This document shows, in pieces, positions 34,864 to 44,101 of a DNA stretch of 64,000 nt. Source of the stretch: Bacteroidota bacterium. Lineage in GTDB: Bacteria; Bacteroidota; Bacteroidia; Bacteroidales; F082. The notes under the pieces are model-generated. The model saw only the letters and a program-made list of their open reading frames with translations, searched no databases and had not been told where the DNA came from. The first letter of the stretch is position 1, and each line of letters begins with the position of its first letter. The stretch is from the NCBI GenBank assembly GCA_009773165.1, contig WOUZ01000015.1:1-64000 (forward strand), written 5' to 3'. The translations under genes were made by a program, and so were the position numbers.

Positions 34864-37089
34864 ATGGAAAAATTCAACATATCTGTTTTATTTGTTGATG
34901 ATGAAAAAATTCTCCGAACCGTCTACAAGAGGGTAATTGGCGATTGGGTGGATGTTGTATACCTGGCTGAAAATGGTGTTGAAGGTCTTGAGTTGTATCA
35001 AAAATATCACCCTGACCTCGTTATTACTGATATTAAAATGCCAATAATGAATGGGTTAGACATGACCCTTAAGATTAGGGCCATCAATCCAAAAGCACGT
35101 GTTATTGTCCTTTCAGCTTTTAGCGAAGCTAACTACATGATCAGAGCTATCGAAGTTGGCATAAAAAACTTTCTGCTTAAGCCTGTTGACAATACCAAAC
35201 TACATTCAGCAATTCATGAGCAAGCAAGGGAAATAGACTTTGAATACAAGCTATTAGATGAAGAAAGAAAACGTATAAGCGCTGAGAGAGAACTTAAACA
35301 CAATGAGCAAATTCTTCAAGCTGTAAGCGAGACTGCCGAACAATTATTAACCTATGGCTTTGATCAGCAATCGATTAGATTTAGTTTACATTGTTTGGGA
35401 AATGCAGCACAGGTTAGTCGTGTGTATATATTTGAAAATTATAAAGAAAATGGTGAAAGCTTTTCGCGACAAACCAATGAATGGGTGGCAAATGATATTG
35501 AAGCACAGCTAGATAACACCATTTTATTAGCTGTACCTCATTCGGATAGCTCTTTTATCAGATGGGCCTCAGAACTTAGTCAGCATAACAGCGTTTATGG
35601 TTTGATAAAAGATTTCCCTATTGACGAACGAAATCTTTTAGAGCCTCAGAATATTGTCTCTGTGATTGCGATTCCAATTTTCGTTAGAAATGAATGGTAT
35701 GGTTTTATTGGTTTTGACGACTGTTTTCAAGAGCGAATTTGGTCTGCCTCAGAAATTAGCACACTTACAACTGCAGCTAATTTGCTTGGAGCAGCAATCT
35801 ATCGTACCAAAATTGAAAAGCAATTGCATCAGCTTAATAACGAATTAGAAGAAAGAGTTCAACAGCGAACGCAAAAACTTCAGGAAGAAATTCAAGAAAG
35901 AAAAATGGCTGAACTTCTGCTTCGGCAAAGTGAAGAGAAATATCGAACAATTTTTGAAAATGCCAATGATGCTATTTTCCTGTCAATCGACGCACAAATT
36001 CACCTTATTAACCCGCGCTTCTTCGAACTTACAGGATATTATCCCAATCAATTAATAGGCAAATCTTTTCTGGACCTGGTACATCCCGACTTTCGTGACA
36101 TGGTAGTTAACAATTATAAAAATAGAATGCTACAGGAAAGCACAATGCAGTCATATGATATTCAGATACTTACTTCCAAGAATGAGACTAAATGGGTTGA
36201 AATAAAATCAAGCCAGCTAATTTGGGAAGGTAATCCGGGATTACTCTCCTTCCTTACAGACATCCAGGATCGAAAAACCTTTGAAAGCGAACTCCGGCTG
36301 CTCAATGTTAATCTTGAAGCAAGGGTTGTTGAAGAATTAAAACACAGGGAAAAACAACAAGAATTATTCCTTCACAAATCGAAACTGGAATCTCTTGGCG
36401 AACTCTCAGCCGGTATGGCCCATGAAATCAATCAACCTTTAGGGGGATTATCGATGAGTTTGGAGAATATTTTAGATGATCTATCTGCAGATCAACTTAG
36501 TACAAATTATCTGAAAACAAAAATTTCTTTGATGTTTTCAGATATAGAACGTATTCAAAAAATTATTGATCATGTGCGAATCTTTTCCCGTGATCAACAA
36601 AACGAAGAACAACAACCTTTTTCAGTTTCTGAAGTTATTAATGGAAGTTTACTGTTAGTCAACCGGCTCTTTATTAATAATCAGATAGATTTAAAGGTAA
36701 GTATAAGAAACAATAATCAGCATGTTTTAGGAAATCCATTCCGACTTGAACAAGTGTTATTAAATGTTTTAAGTAACTCCCGCCATGCTGTTGATCAAAA
36801 GAAAAGTCAGTCTGCGGTTAACTTTATAAAAGTAATCTCTCTCGAATCCTATTCATTAAACGATATGCATGTTATTGAAATTGAAGATAATGGCATCGGT
36901 ATTCCTGAACATATTCTTGGAAATATTTTTGATCCCTTCTTCACAACAAAAAATGCTAATGATGGTACCGGACTTGGTTTATCAATTTCATATGGTATCA
37001 TTCGTGACATGAATGGGTCGATTGAGGTAGTAAGTGAACAAGATGTCTGCACAAAGGTGACTATTAAATTACCAATCCTTCATAATTAA
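34864..37089 (+). CDS. REC-GAF-PAS sensor histidine kinase
   Basis: 741-residue cytoplasmic kinase without membrane helices. Order: receiver (about 5-120, Asp56 in VITDIKMP, Lys in LLKPVD), linker helix, GAF-type domain (about 150-320, ending WYGFIGFDDCFQERIW), coiled coil (about 322-355), PAS (about 357-475), helix, HisKA of the HEINQPLG type with His520, and HATPase_c with FFTTK and TGLGLSISYG. The HEINQPL phosphobox is typical of NtrB/DctB-like kinases that serve sigma-54 activators, in keeping with the NtrC-type regulator encoded 4 bp downstream. The N-terminal receiver suggests it also receives phosphate from another kinase. Confidence 0.92.
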   Translation: MEKFNISVLFVDDEKILRTVYKRVIGDWVDVVYLAENGVEGLELYQKYHPDLVITDIKMPIMNGLDMTLKIRAINPKARVIVLSAFSEANYMIRAIEVGIKNFLLKPVDNTKLHSAIHEQAREIDFEYKLLDEERKRISAERELKHNEQILQAVSETAEQLLTYGFDQQSIRFSLHCLGNAAQVSRVYIFENYKENGESFSRQTNEWVANDIEAQLDNTILLAVPHSDSSFIRWASELSQHNSVYGLIKDFPIDERNLLEPQNIVSVIAIPIFVRNEWYGFIGFDDCFQERIWSASEISTLTTAANLLGAAIYRTKIEKQLHQLNNELEERVQQRTQKLQEEIQERKMAELLLRQSEEKYRTIFENANDAIFLSIDAQIHLINPRFFELTGYYPNQLIGKSFLDLVHPDFRDMVVNNYKNRMLQESTMQSYDIQILTSKNETKWVEIKSSQLIWEGNPGLLSFLTDIQDRKTFESELRLLNVNLEARVVEELKHREKQQELFLHKSKLESLGELSAGMAHEINQPLGGLSMSLENILDDLSADQLSTNYLKTKISLMFSDIERIQKIIDHVRIFSRDQQNEEQQPFSVSEVINGSLLLVNRLFINNQIDLKVSIRNNNQHVLGNPFRLEQVLLNVLSNSRHAVDQKKSQSAVNFIKVISLESYSLNDMHVIEIEDNGIGIPEHILGNIFDPFFTTKNANDGTGLGLSISYGIIRDMNGSIEVVSEQDVCTKVTIKLPILHN

Positions 37090-37093
37090 AAGT

Positions 37094-38473
37094 ATGGAAG
37101 AATTAAAAATACTTGTTCTTGATGATGAGAAACGTCTTCGCGATGAAATTGGAGAATACCTGAAGAAAAGGCATCATGAGGTGTTTTTATCAGCCACAGC
37201 ATCAGATACATTTCAATTATTGGAAAACCTTGAAATCGACATTGCTATTCTGGATATTCGCTTACCTGAAATGAGCGGGCTCGAAGTTTTAAGAAGAATA
37301 AAGCTAATGCAACCTTCCATTGAGGTGATCATGATTTCTGGTCATGGAGATATGGCTACTGTTATTGAAGCAATGCGAAACGGTGCTATTGATTATTTCC
37401 CAAAGCCTTTCAGAATGCATGATGTTCAAAATGCCATTGAACGCACCCAGAAATTCATTTTACTTAATAAAAAACTTCAGCAATCTGAGCAAACCATCTC
37501 AATCCTGACCCATAAATTATATCAAAACATGGGGTCACCTATGATCGGACAAAGTAAATCTATTCAGCACATTATGGAATTGATGGAACGGGTTGCAGCC
37601 TCAGATCAAACCAATGTTTTAATTACGGGAGAAAGTGGAACAGGTAAAGAATTGGTAGCTCATGGTATTCATCTTTTGAGTATTCGCAAAAAAAACACCT
37701 TTCATTCTGTTAATTGTTCAGCAATCACTGATAGTTTGTTCGAAAGTGAATTTTTCGGTCACAAAAAAGGTTCGTTCACAGGTGCTTACGAAGATCGGTC
37801 AGGCTGTTTTGAAGTAGCTTCAAAAGGAACACTTTTTCTTGATGAGATTGGTGACATGCCATTAGGCCAACAGGCAAAACTCCTTCGTACGCTTGAGGAT
37901 CGTAAAGTTCGACCTGTTGGAGGAAGAAACGATGTTGAGGTTGATGTTAGGGTTATTTCTGCATCGAACCAGCTTCTTGATCAAATGATTGAGGAGAAAA
38001 AATTCAGATACGACTTATATCACCGGCTAGGTACATTTATCATCGATTTGCCGCCACTTCGTGAGCGACTTGAAGACATTCCTCTACTTGCAAATCATTT
38101 CATTGAGCTTTTTTCAAAACGTATGAATAAGGGTATTGTACAAATCACTGATGATGCCCTGGAACTGTTATTAAGCTATTCTTACCCAGGTAATATACGC
38201 GAGCTTAGGAATATTATTGAGCGCGCTTTGATTCTTTGTGATGGAAATAAGCTGCTTGTTAATCACTTCCCATTTCTTGACAAACACCTTTTACCAATAG
38301 TAACTACAGCAGAATCCGAATCATCTCTTTTAGAAAATAACGAATATAAAGCTATCATTGAGGCTTTACAAAAAGTAAACTACAACAAATCAAAAGCTGC
38401 CGCTCTTTTGAATATTTCTTGGCACGCTTTACACCGCAGAATGATCAAATTTGGCATCGAAAGCAGTATATAG
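37094..38473 (+). CDS. NtrC-family sigma-54-dependent response regulator
   Basis: 459-residue activator. Receiver (about 5-120, Asp54 in ILDIRLP, Lys in FPKPF), AAA+ domain (about 150-385) with Walker A GESGTGKE (179-186), the sigma-54 contact loop KGSFTGAYED (GSFTGA instead of canonical GAFTGA), Walker B LFLDEIGD and the arginine finger region PLRERLEDIP, then a Fis-type helix-turn-helix (about 415-457, NKSKAAALLNIS). It should be phosphorylated by the adjacent REC-GAF-PAS kinase and drive RpoN-dependent promoters. Targets are unknown; the EPS locus is a candidate. A bidirectional terminator follows. Confidence 0.94.
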   Translation: MEELKILVLDDEKRLRDEIGEYLKKRHHEVFLSATASDTFQLLENLEIDIAILDIRLPEMSGLEVLRRIKLMQPSIEVIMISGHGDMATVIEAMRNGAIDYFPKPFRMHDVQNAIERTQKFILLNKKLQQSEQTISILTHKLYQNMGSPMIGQSKSIQHIMELMERVAASDQTNVLITGESGTGKELVAHGIHLLSIRKKNTFHSVNCSAITDSLFESEFFGHKKGSFTGAYEDRSGCFEVASKGTLFLDEIGDMPLGQQAKLLRTLEDRKVRPVGGRNDVEVDVRVISASNQLLDQMIEEKKFRYDLYHRLGTFIIDLPPLRERLEDIPLLANHFIELFSKRMNKGIVQITDDALELLLSYSYPGNIRELRNIIERALILCDGNKLLVNHFPFLDKHLLPIVTTAESESSLLENNEYKAIIEALQKVNYNKSKAAALLNISWHALHRRMIKFGIESSI

Positions 38474-38489
38474 CGACAGGTATAAACAA

Positions 38490-38516
38490 AAAAAAGAAGG
38501 CCGAGACCTTCTTTAT
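38490..38516. terminator. Bidirectional terminator between the NtrC-type gene and rplT
   Basis: An 8-bp stem (38493-38500 AAAGAAGG with 38507-38514 CCTTCTTT) with a 6-nt loop and flanking A-run and T-rich tail. It separates the convergent + strand regulator gene and the minus-strand ribosomal operon. Confidence 0.7.
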
Positions 38517-38536
38517 TCTTTAGGATAAGTTATCAA

Positions 38537-38887
38537 CTAATCCTGATTCACTTTTTCCACGATGGCCTTGAAGGCATCAGGGTTATTGAGAGCCAGGTCG
38601 GCCAACACTTTCCTGTTGATTTCAATATTGTGTTTGTGAAGTTTTCCCACAAAGACACTGTATGACATTCCAAAAGGTCTCACTGCCGCATTGATACGGA
38701 TGATCCATAATGAACGGAACGAACGCTTTTTGTTGCGTCTGTCGCGATATGCATACTGTTGACCTTTTTCGTAGGAATTCTTGGCTACTGTCCAAACGTT
38801 TTTCCTGCGCCCAAACTGACCCCTTGTCAGCTTGAGAATTTTTTTTCTTCTAGCTCTTGATGCTACAGAGTTTACTGATCTTGGCAT
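38537..38887 (-). CDS. rplT: 50S ribosomal protein L20
   Basis: 116 residues, normal length. N-terminal [19 protein letters not shown] and the basic [19 protein letters not shown] segment bind 23S rRNA; the globular C-terminal half contains the [13 protein letters not shown] signature. Last gene of the thrS-infC-rpmI-rplT operon. In E. coli L20 represses rpmI-rplT translation by binding the mRNA leader; whether this applies here cannot be told from the sequence. Confidence 0.98.
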   Translation of the reverse strand: MPRSVNSVASRARRKKILKLTRGQFGRRKNVWTVAKNSYEKGQQYAYRDRRNKKRSFRSLWIIRINAAVRPFGMSYSVFVGKLHKHNIEINRKVLADLALNNPDAFKAIVEKVNQD

Positions 38888-38961
38888 TTTTTTTAATTTT
38901 CCGCTATAGCGCCTCCCTTTTGGAGAACTTTGATGCTATAACAAAGTTAAACAATTGATTT

Positions 38962-39156
38962 TTACAGTTGAAGCATGAGTTTGATGTTCTTCTCATCAGC
39001 TGGGTTCACCAGTGTTGAGTAGGTCAAGTTACGCTTACGTTTAGTCGACTTCTTGGTGAGAATGTGACTTTTGTAAGCATGCTTCCTCTTGATCTTACCG
39101 GAACCCGTTAACTTGAAACGTTTCTTTGCTCCGGATTTTGACTTCATTTTTGGCAT
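38962..39156 (-). CDS. rpmI: 50S ribosomal protein L35
   Basis: 64-residue, very basic protein. [31 protein letters not shown] and KSTKRKRNL are standard L35 motifs. Third gene of the operon, 32 bp after infC and 74 bp before rplT. Confidence 0.98.
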   Translation of the reverse strand: MPKMKSKSGAKKRFKLTGSGKIKRKHAYKSHILTKKSTKRKRNLTYSTLVNPADEKNIKLMLQL

Positions 39157-39188
39157 TACTAAACAATATTTAAGGTTAAATAGGTTTC

Positions 39189-39740
39189 TTATTTTTTAGG
39201 GGCTATCATCATCATCATTCGCTTTCCTTCCAATTTTGGTAACTGTTCAACTTTGCCATAATCTTCAAGCGCTTGTGCGAACTTCAGCATGATTAATTCT
39301 CCCTGATCTTTGTAAACGATAGAACGTCCACGAAATAGCACATCAACACGTACTTTAGCTCCTTCTTCAAGGAAGTTCATCGCATGTTTCAACTTGAAAT
39401 CGAAATCATGATCGTCGGTGTTTGGTCCCAGACGGATCTCTTTTACGACGATTTTGGCCGATTTTGCTTTGATCTCTTTTTGCTTTTTCTTGAGTTCAAA
39501 TAAAAACTTTTTATAGTCAAGAATACGGCAAACCGGTGGGTTTGCTGTAGGCGAAATCTCAACAAGATCTAATCCTTGCGTTTCAGCGATAGCCAATGCT
39601 TCTCTGATAGAAACGATGCTGGCTTCAATATTGTCGCCTACAACGCGCACCATCGGTGCTGTTATTCTTTCATTGATCCGATGGGGGTCTTCCTTTTTTT
39701 CCATCGGCCTTCTTGGACCTCTTCCTCTAAACTGTGCTAT
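39189..39740 (-). CDS. infC: Translation initiation factor IF-3 (AUA start)
   Basis: IF-3 binds the 30S subunit, prevents 50S joining and proofreads start codons. The conserved part starts [17 protein letters not shown] and includes the linker [10 protein letters not shown] and the C-terminal domain through [14 protein letters not shown]. The first ATG in frame is at 39704, but the upstream frame stays open and adds [11 protein letters not shown], a basic extension like those of other Bacteroidota IF-3 proteins. A perfect TAAGGAGG Shine-Dalgarno sequence (complement of 39749-39756) lies 8 nt before an ATA codon at 39738-39740. I therefore set the start at ATA, giving 183 residues. E. coli infC starts at AUU and uses this for self-repression, so a rare start codon here fits the gene. 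Follows thrS by about 47 bp. Confidence 0.9.
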   Translation of the reverse strand: MAQFRGRGPRRPMEKKEDPHRINERITAPMVRVVGDNIEASIVSIREALAIAETQGLDLVEISPTANPPVCRILDYKKFLFELKKKQKEIKAKSAKIVVKEIRLGPNTDDHDFDFKLKHAMNFLEEGAKVRVDVLFRGRSIVYKDQGELIMLKFAQALEDYGKVEQLPKLEGKRMMMMIAPKK

Positions 39741-39748
39741 GGTATGTT

Positions 39749-39756
39749 CCTCCTTA
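39749..39756 (-). promoter_or_regulatory. infC: Perfect Shine-Dalgarno sequence of infC
   Basis: TAAGGAGG on the minus strand, 8 nt upstream of the ATA codon at 39738-39740 and 44 nt upstream of the first ATG. Strong Shine-Dalgarno sequences are rare in this genome, so its presence decides the start. Confidence 0.8.
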
Positions 39757-39787
39757 CTTTTATATCAATCTGTTGACTGTACGTATT

Positions 39788-41728
39788 TTATGCGTTTTCT
39801 TGCAATTTTCTTACCTCTCCGTTTATCATTTCAGCAAAGGCCTCAAGGGTATAACTTCCTAAATCGCCTTCAGCTTGCTTTCTTACGGAAACAGAATTTT
39901 CAGTTTCTTCTTTTTCACCAACAATGAGCATAAAAGGAATCTTCCGCATCTCAGCATCTCTGATCTTTCTTCCTGTTTTCTCGCTCCTGTCGTCAATGAG
40001 GGCGCGAATATCGGAATTTTTCAGGAACTGGGAAACTTTTTCCGCATAAATTTGATATTTTTCACTGATTGGCAATATGATAACCTGTTCAGGGGCTAGC
40101 CATAAGGGGAATTTCCCTGCACAATGTTCAATTAGTACCGCAACAAAACGTTCCATTGAACCAAAAGGCGCACGATGAATCATTACAGGACGATGCTTTT
40201 CATTATCGCTTCCAGTGTAGGTTAAATCAAAACGCTCTGGCAAATTATAATCTACCTGAATGGTTCCCAGTTGCCATTTTCTTCCAAGGGCATCCTTTAC
40301 CATGAAGTCCATCTTTGGACCATAAAATGCAGCTTCACCTTCTACCTCAATAGCATTTAGGCCTTCTTCTTTGGCAACTTCCTTAATTGCATTTTCAGCT
40401 TTAAGCCAATTTTCTGAAGATCCAATATATTTCTCTGGTTGTTTTGGATCTCTTAATGATATCTGAGTTATAAAATCTTGAAAATCAAGAGCTTTAAAAA
40501 TGCGCATAATGATCTTAATCACTGCTTTAAACTCTGATTTAATCTGATCGGGTGTGCAAAAAATATGCGCGTCATCTTGTGTAAAACCGCGAACGCGTGT
40601 CAAACCATGAAGCTCACCACTTTGCTCATAACGATAAACAGTTCCAAATTCAGCATAGCGGATCGGAAGGTCTTTATAAGAATGTGGTTTTGCATTGAAA
40701 ATCTCGCAATGATGCGGGCAATTCATTGGTTTGAGGAAAAATGCTTCTCCTTCGACAGGTGTTGTAATGGGGCGGAAAGAATCAGCTCCATATTTATCAA
40801 AATGCCCTGAAGTTTTATAAAGGTTTACATTCCCAATATGCGGAGTTATAACAGGTTGGTAACCTGCCTCTTTCTGAACTTTTTTTAGATATTGTTCGAG
40901 TCTTTCGCGTAATTCAGCTCCTTTGGGTAACCACAATGGTAATCCTGCGCCAACTTTTTGCGAAAATGTGAAAAGTTCGAGTTCTTTACCAAGTTTCCTG
41001 TGATCTCGTTTTTTAGCTTCTTCTAACAAGATGAGGTATTCCTCAAGCTCTTTTGCTTTTGGGAACGTTATACCATAAACTCGGGTGAGCTGTTTGCGTT
41101 TTTCATCACCTCTCCAGTATGCACCTGCAATACTTGTGAGTTTGACGGCTTTGATAAAACTTGTGTCAGGCAAATGAGGTCCGCGACATAAATCAGTGAA
41201 CGAACCGCTTTCGTAAAATGTTATTTTGCCATCCTCTAAATCATTTATGAGCTCTAATTTGTACTCATCACCTTTATCAGTAAAAAAATTTAAAGCTTCT
41301 TCTTTTGAAACTTCTTTACGCTGATATGTTTGTTTCTCTTTGGCAAGCTCAATCATTTTTTTCTCGATCAGCACCAAATCTGCCTCAGTAAGTACTTTTT
41401 CACCTGGGTCAATATCATAGTAAAAGCCATTTTCAATATCCGGACCAATTCCAAACTTTACACCCGGAAATAACTGCTCAATAGCCTCTGCCATCAAATG
41501 AGCAGAAGAATGCCACATCGTAGCTTTACCTTCCAGATCATTCCATGTAAGAAGCTGAACGCGTGAATCCTGATTAATGGCGCGGGTTGCATCCCATACT
41601 TCATTATCAACTTTTGCTGAGAGAACGTTTCTCGCCAGACCTTCACTGATGCTTTTTGCAATTTCAAGAGCTGTTACTCCTGCCTCATACTGCCGTACCG
41701 ATTGATCGGGTAACGTGATGTTAATCAT
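39788..41728 (-). CDS. thrS: Threonyl-tRNA synthetase
   Basis: Class II aminoacyl-tRNA synthetase that charges tRNA-Thr. 646 residues: TGS domain (1-62), editing/SAD domain with [10 protein letters not shown] and the zinc-type GRGPH-like CRGPHLPDT (about 72-240), catalytic core with [10 protein letters not shown] (zinc Cys and His; about 340-350), [13 protein letters not shown], and the anticodon-binding domain (about 545-640). First gene of the thrS-infC-rpmI-rplT operon on the minus strand. A TACTTTTG -7 box lies 25 bp upstream of its ATG. No T-box or tRNA-like leader is evident in the 129-bp upstream gap. Confidence 0.98.
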   Translation of the reverse strand: MINITLPDQSVRQYEAGVTALEIAKSISEGLARNVLSAKVDNEVWDATRAINQDSRVQLLTWNDLEGKATMWHSSAHLMAEAIEQLFPGVKFGIGPDIENGFYYDIDPGEKVLTEADLVLIEKKMIELAKEKQTYQRKEVSKEEALNFFTDKGDEYKLELINDLEDGKITFYESGSFTDLCRGPHLPDTSFIKAVKLTSIAGAYWRGDEKRKQLTRVYGITFPKAKELEEYLILLEEAKKRDHRKLGKELELFTFSQKVGAGLPLWLPKGAELRERLEQYLKKVQKEAGYQPVITPHIGNVNLYKTSGHFDKYGADSFRPITTPVEGEAFFLKPMNCPHHCEIFNAKPHSYKDLPIRYAEFGTVYRYEQSGELHGLTRVRGFTQDDAHIFCTPDQIKSEFKAVIKIIMRIFKALDFQDFITQISLRDPKQPEKYIGSSENWLKAENAIKEVAKEEGLNAIEVEGEAAFYGPKMDFMVKDALGRKWQLGTIQVDYNLPERFDLTYTGSDNEKHRPVMIHRAPFGSMERFVAVLIEHCAGKFPLWLAPEQVIILPISEKYQIYAEKVSQFLKNSDIRALIDDRSEKTGRKIRDAEMRKIPFMLIVGEKEETENSVSVRKQAEGDLGSYTLEAFAEMINGEVRKLQENA

Positions 41729-41752
41729 ATAATTTTATCTTAAAAACGGCTG

Positions 41753-41760
41753 CAAAAGTA
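41753..41760 (-). promoter_or_regulatory. thrS: Candidate -7 box of the thrS operon
   Basis: TACTTTTG on the minus strand followed by GCAGCC, matching TAnnTTTG. The -33 position lacks a clear TTTG. It is 25 bp upstream of the thrS start and would drive thrS-infC-rpmI-rplT. Confidence 0.45.
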
Positions 41761-41857
41761 CAAAAAATCATTGGTTAATCATGTATAAACACATTATACA
41801 GTTTATGAAATGTACTCTTGAATTGTCGAAATTTTTTAATTACTTGAATCTTCTTGA

Positions 41858-43474
41858 TTAATTTAGCTTATAAACCCTTTTAAGGTCCAGTTGATTGGAA
41901 GGGTTTCCCGCTAAACCTTTAACATTTTTATGTATAAAGCGCAGAACTTCATCATAATACAAAACTACCACAGGCGCCTGTTCCATAACCATACTGTCCA
42001 TTTGACGATAAAGTTGAGCGCGCTCGGCAGGATCAGTTACTGAGTATGATTTTTCAAACATCCGGTCGAAGTTTTTATCATTAAAATGTGTGTAGTTTGG
42101 TCCTGAAGGTGATTGATTAGGATGATAAAACAATGAAAGGTAGTTTTCCCCATCTGGATAATCAGCTACCCAACTTGCTCTGAACACATCCAGTTTACCA
42201 AAAGCACGCAACTCACGTAATGTTGCAGTTGGCATAACTTCCACTTTTACTTCCAGCCCTAATTGGTCAAGTTGCGACTGAACATATTTAACAAGATCAA
42301 CATAATCAGCTGTTACTGAAATTTTTATCGCAGATCCTTTTAGGTCGTTCCTTTCGATTAAACTCTTCGCACGTTCTAAATCAAAACGATAGCCTATGGT
42401 TTGAGAAACATCATATCCCGGCAGTCCTTTTGGAATCATGCCGCCATGACCTGGGACACCTATATTATTTCTTAAGTATTTCAACATCTTTTCCCTGTCG
42501 ATGCCATAATTGATTGCCTGGCGCAAAGCTTTTTGCTTTTGTGGCGATTGTGCAGCTTTGGAGTCAGAACCAATGAAAAAACCGAGGTATTCAGTGTTTA
42601 GAAACGGCTCTCTTTGTAAATCGATTCGCGTAAGGTATTTCGATCGGAGCATCCCCTGTCGTGTAAGTAATTCGTCTTTGTAACGCGCGTCAATACCCGA
42701 CATAAAGTCTAAGTTCCCTTTTATAAACTCCATAAAAGCGGTCTGCCTGTCAGTAAGAAAACTAACTGATACAGCTTCAAGAAATGGTAATTGTTTTCCA
42801 TCTTCGATTTCAAAATAGTGTTGATTTCTTCGCAAGACTAACCGAACACCTTCCTCCCAAAACTTGAAATGAAAAGGTCCTGTTCCACAAGGATTTCTTC
42901 GAAAGTTATTTCCTTCCAGCATAACTACCTCTTTAGGAACGGCCGAGGCATAGGCCATGCCTAATAAGCCCAGGAAGGCAGGAAATGGTCGAATCAATTG
43001 AATCTGAAGTATGGTGTCGTTAAGTGCCGTTACATCTAAAACAGCATCCTTACGTTGCACCTGATTAAAAATCCAGATACCCGGCGAAGCAATTTTTTCA
43101 TCAAGAAATCGATTGAAGCTAAAAACAAAGTCGCTTGCTATCAGTTTTCTGGAATTACCTTCAAAAGCAGGGTGATCATGAAAAGTCACATCATTACGCA
43201 GGTAAAATGTGTAAGTCAGTCCATCTTCAGAAATCGTCCAACGCTTTGCCAATGAAGGCTTTACCATCATTGAACTATCAAGTTCTACCAAACCATTATA
43301 CAATTGATTGCAAGCCCAGATATGAGGTAAATCTTTAGCAAAAGCAGGATCCAGTGTAAGAATACCAGCATTCTCATTGTATCTAAATACGTCAAGGCTT
43401 GAATCATTTCTTCCGCAAGCTGAAATAAAAAAAACAATTAAAACAATGAATATCAATCTTTTGAATAAATTCAT
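41858..43474 (-). CDS. Peptide/nickel-type ABC substrate-binding lipoprotein
   Basis: 538-residue periplasmic-binding protein of the SBP_bac_5 (OppA/DppA) family, expected to bind oligopeptides. Lipoprotein signal with FISAC (Cys20). Body motifs: GILTLDPAFAKDLPH at the N-terminus, LAKRWTISEDGLTYTFYLR (about 60-78), CGTGPFHFKFW, RQAINYGIDREKML, and the C-terminal YPDGENYLSLFY. No permease or ATPase gene is next to it in this window, so it either works with a transporter encoded elsewhere or has another binding role. It starts 48 bp downstream of the NAD(P)H oxidoreductase gene stop on the same strand. Confidence 0.9.
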   Translation of the reverse strand: MNLFKRLIFIVLIVFFISACGRNDSSLDVFRYNENAGILTLDPAFAKDLPHIWACNQLYNGLVELDSSMMVKPSLAKRWTISEDGLTYTFYLRNDVTFHDHPAFEGNSRKLIASDFVFSFNRFLDEKIASPGIWIFNQVQRKDAVLDVTALNDTILQIQLIRPFPAFLGLLGMAYASAVPKEVVMLEGNNFRRNPCGTGPFHFKFWEEGVRLVLRRNQHYFEIEDGKQLPFLEAVSVSFLTDRQTAFMEFIKGNLDFMSGIDARYKDELLTRQGMLRSKYLTRIDLQREPFLNTEYLGFFIGSDSKAAQSPQKQKALRQAINYGIDREKMLKYLRNNIGVPGHGGMIPKGLPGYDVSQTIGYRFDLERAKSLIERNDLKGSAIKISVTADYVDLVKYVQSQLDQLGLEVKVEVMPTATLRELRAFGKLDVFRASWVADYPDGENYLSLFYHPNQSPSGPNYTHFNDKNFDRMFEKSYSVTDPAERAQLYRQMDSMVMEQAPVVVLYYDEVLRFIHKNVKGLAGNPSNQLDLKRVYKLN

Positions 43475-43522
43475 ATCATGATTAATTTGAAATGCAATTT
43501 ACTCAAATGAATTCGATTTGAA

Positions 43523-44101
43523 CTATTTCATTTTTTGACCTAATTGAAACATTTTTTTCAACCATTTGGCACGTCTTGATTCTGACGAGGAGCGCATTGG
43601 TCCGAGTGAACTGATATAAACAGGCCGAATTCCGCAAAAATGCAAAATACCGTTTCGCATCGAATGGTGTCCGGGAGCTCGCTGAACAAGGTAATAATAC
43701 CAAACCTGCGAATCCATCGTAACAACGAGCCTTGCTGTTTTTCCTTTAAGAAGTTTCTCGGGAACAGGGTTGTTTTTGCGATATTTAAAAGCAAAGCCCG
43801 GGAGGAAAGTCCGGTCAATGAAACCTTTAAGTAAGGCTGGATACGTAGCCCACCAATTGGGATAAAAGAAAACAAGATGATCAGCCCATTGTATTAATTC
43901 CTGAGCTATTTTTAGGTCATCTTCAAGCTCCTGATTACCTCTGTATCCTTCGCGAAAGTTAATATCGAACTTCAACTCATTCAAAACCAATTCTTTTACA
44001 TCAGCACCTGAACTCTCAGCTCCTCTAATATATTCAAGTGTAAGTTTATCAACGAAGGTATCGTGAACAGGATGCCCATGAATAATCAATACATGTTTCA
44101 T
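43523..44101 (-). CDS. NAD(P)H oxidoreductase (NQO/KefF-type flavodoxin fold)
   Basis: 192-residue FMN- or FAD-dependent quinone reductase-like protein (Flavodoxin_2 family). N-terminal VLIIHGHPVHDTF binds the flavin phosphate; FFYPNWWATYPALLKGFIDR (about 79-98) is the family signature around the flavin ring. Likely reduces quinones or electrophiles by two-electron transfer. Its ATG overlaps the lon stop codon (ATGA at 44098-44101), so it is translated from the lon transcript, suggesting a stress-response setting. Confidence 0.88.
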   Translation of the reverse strand: MKHVLIIHGHPVHDTFVDKLTLEYIRGAESSGADVKELVLNELKFDINFREGYRGNQELEDDLKIAQELIQWADHLVFFYPNWWATYPALLKGFIDRTFLPGFAFKYRKNNPVPEKLLKGKTARLVVTMDSQVWYYYLVQRAPGHHSMRNGILHFCGIRPVYISSLGPMRSSSESRRAKWLKKMFQLGQKMK

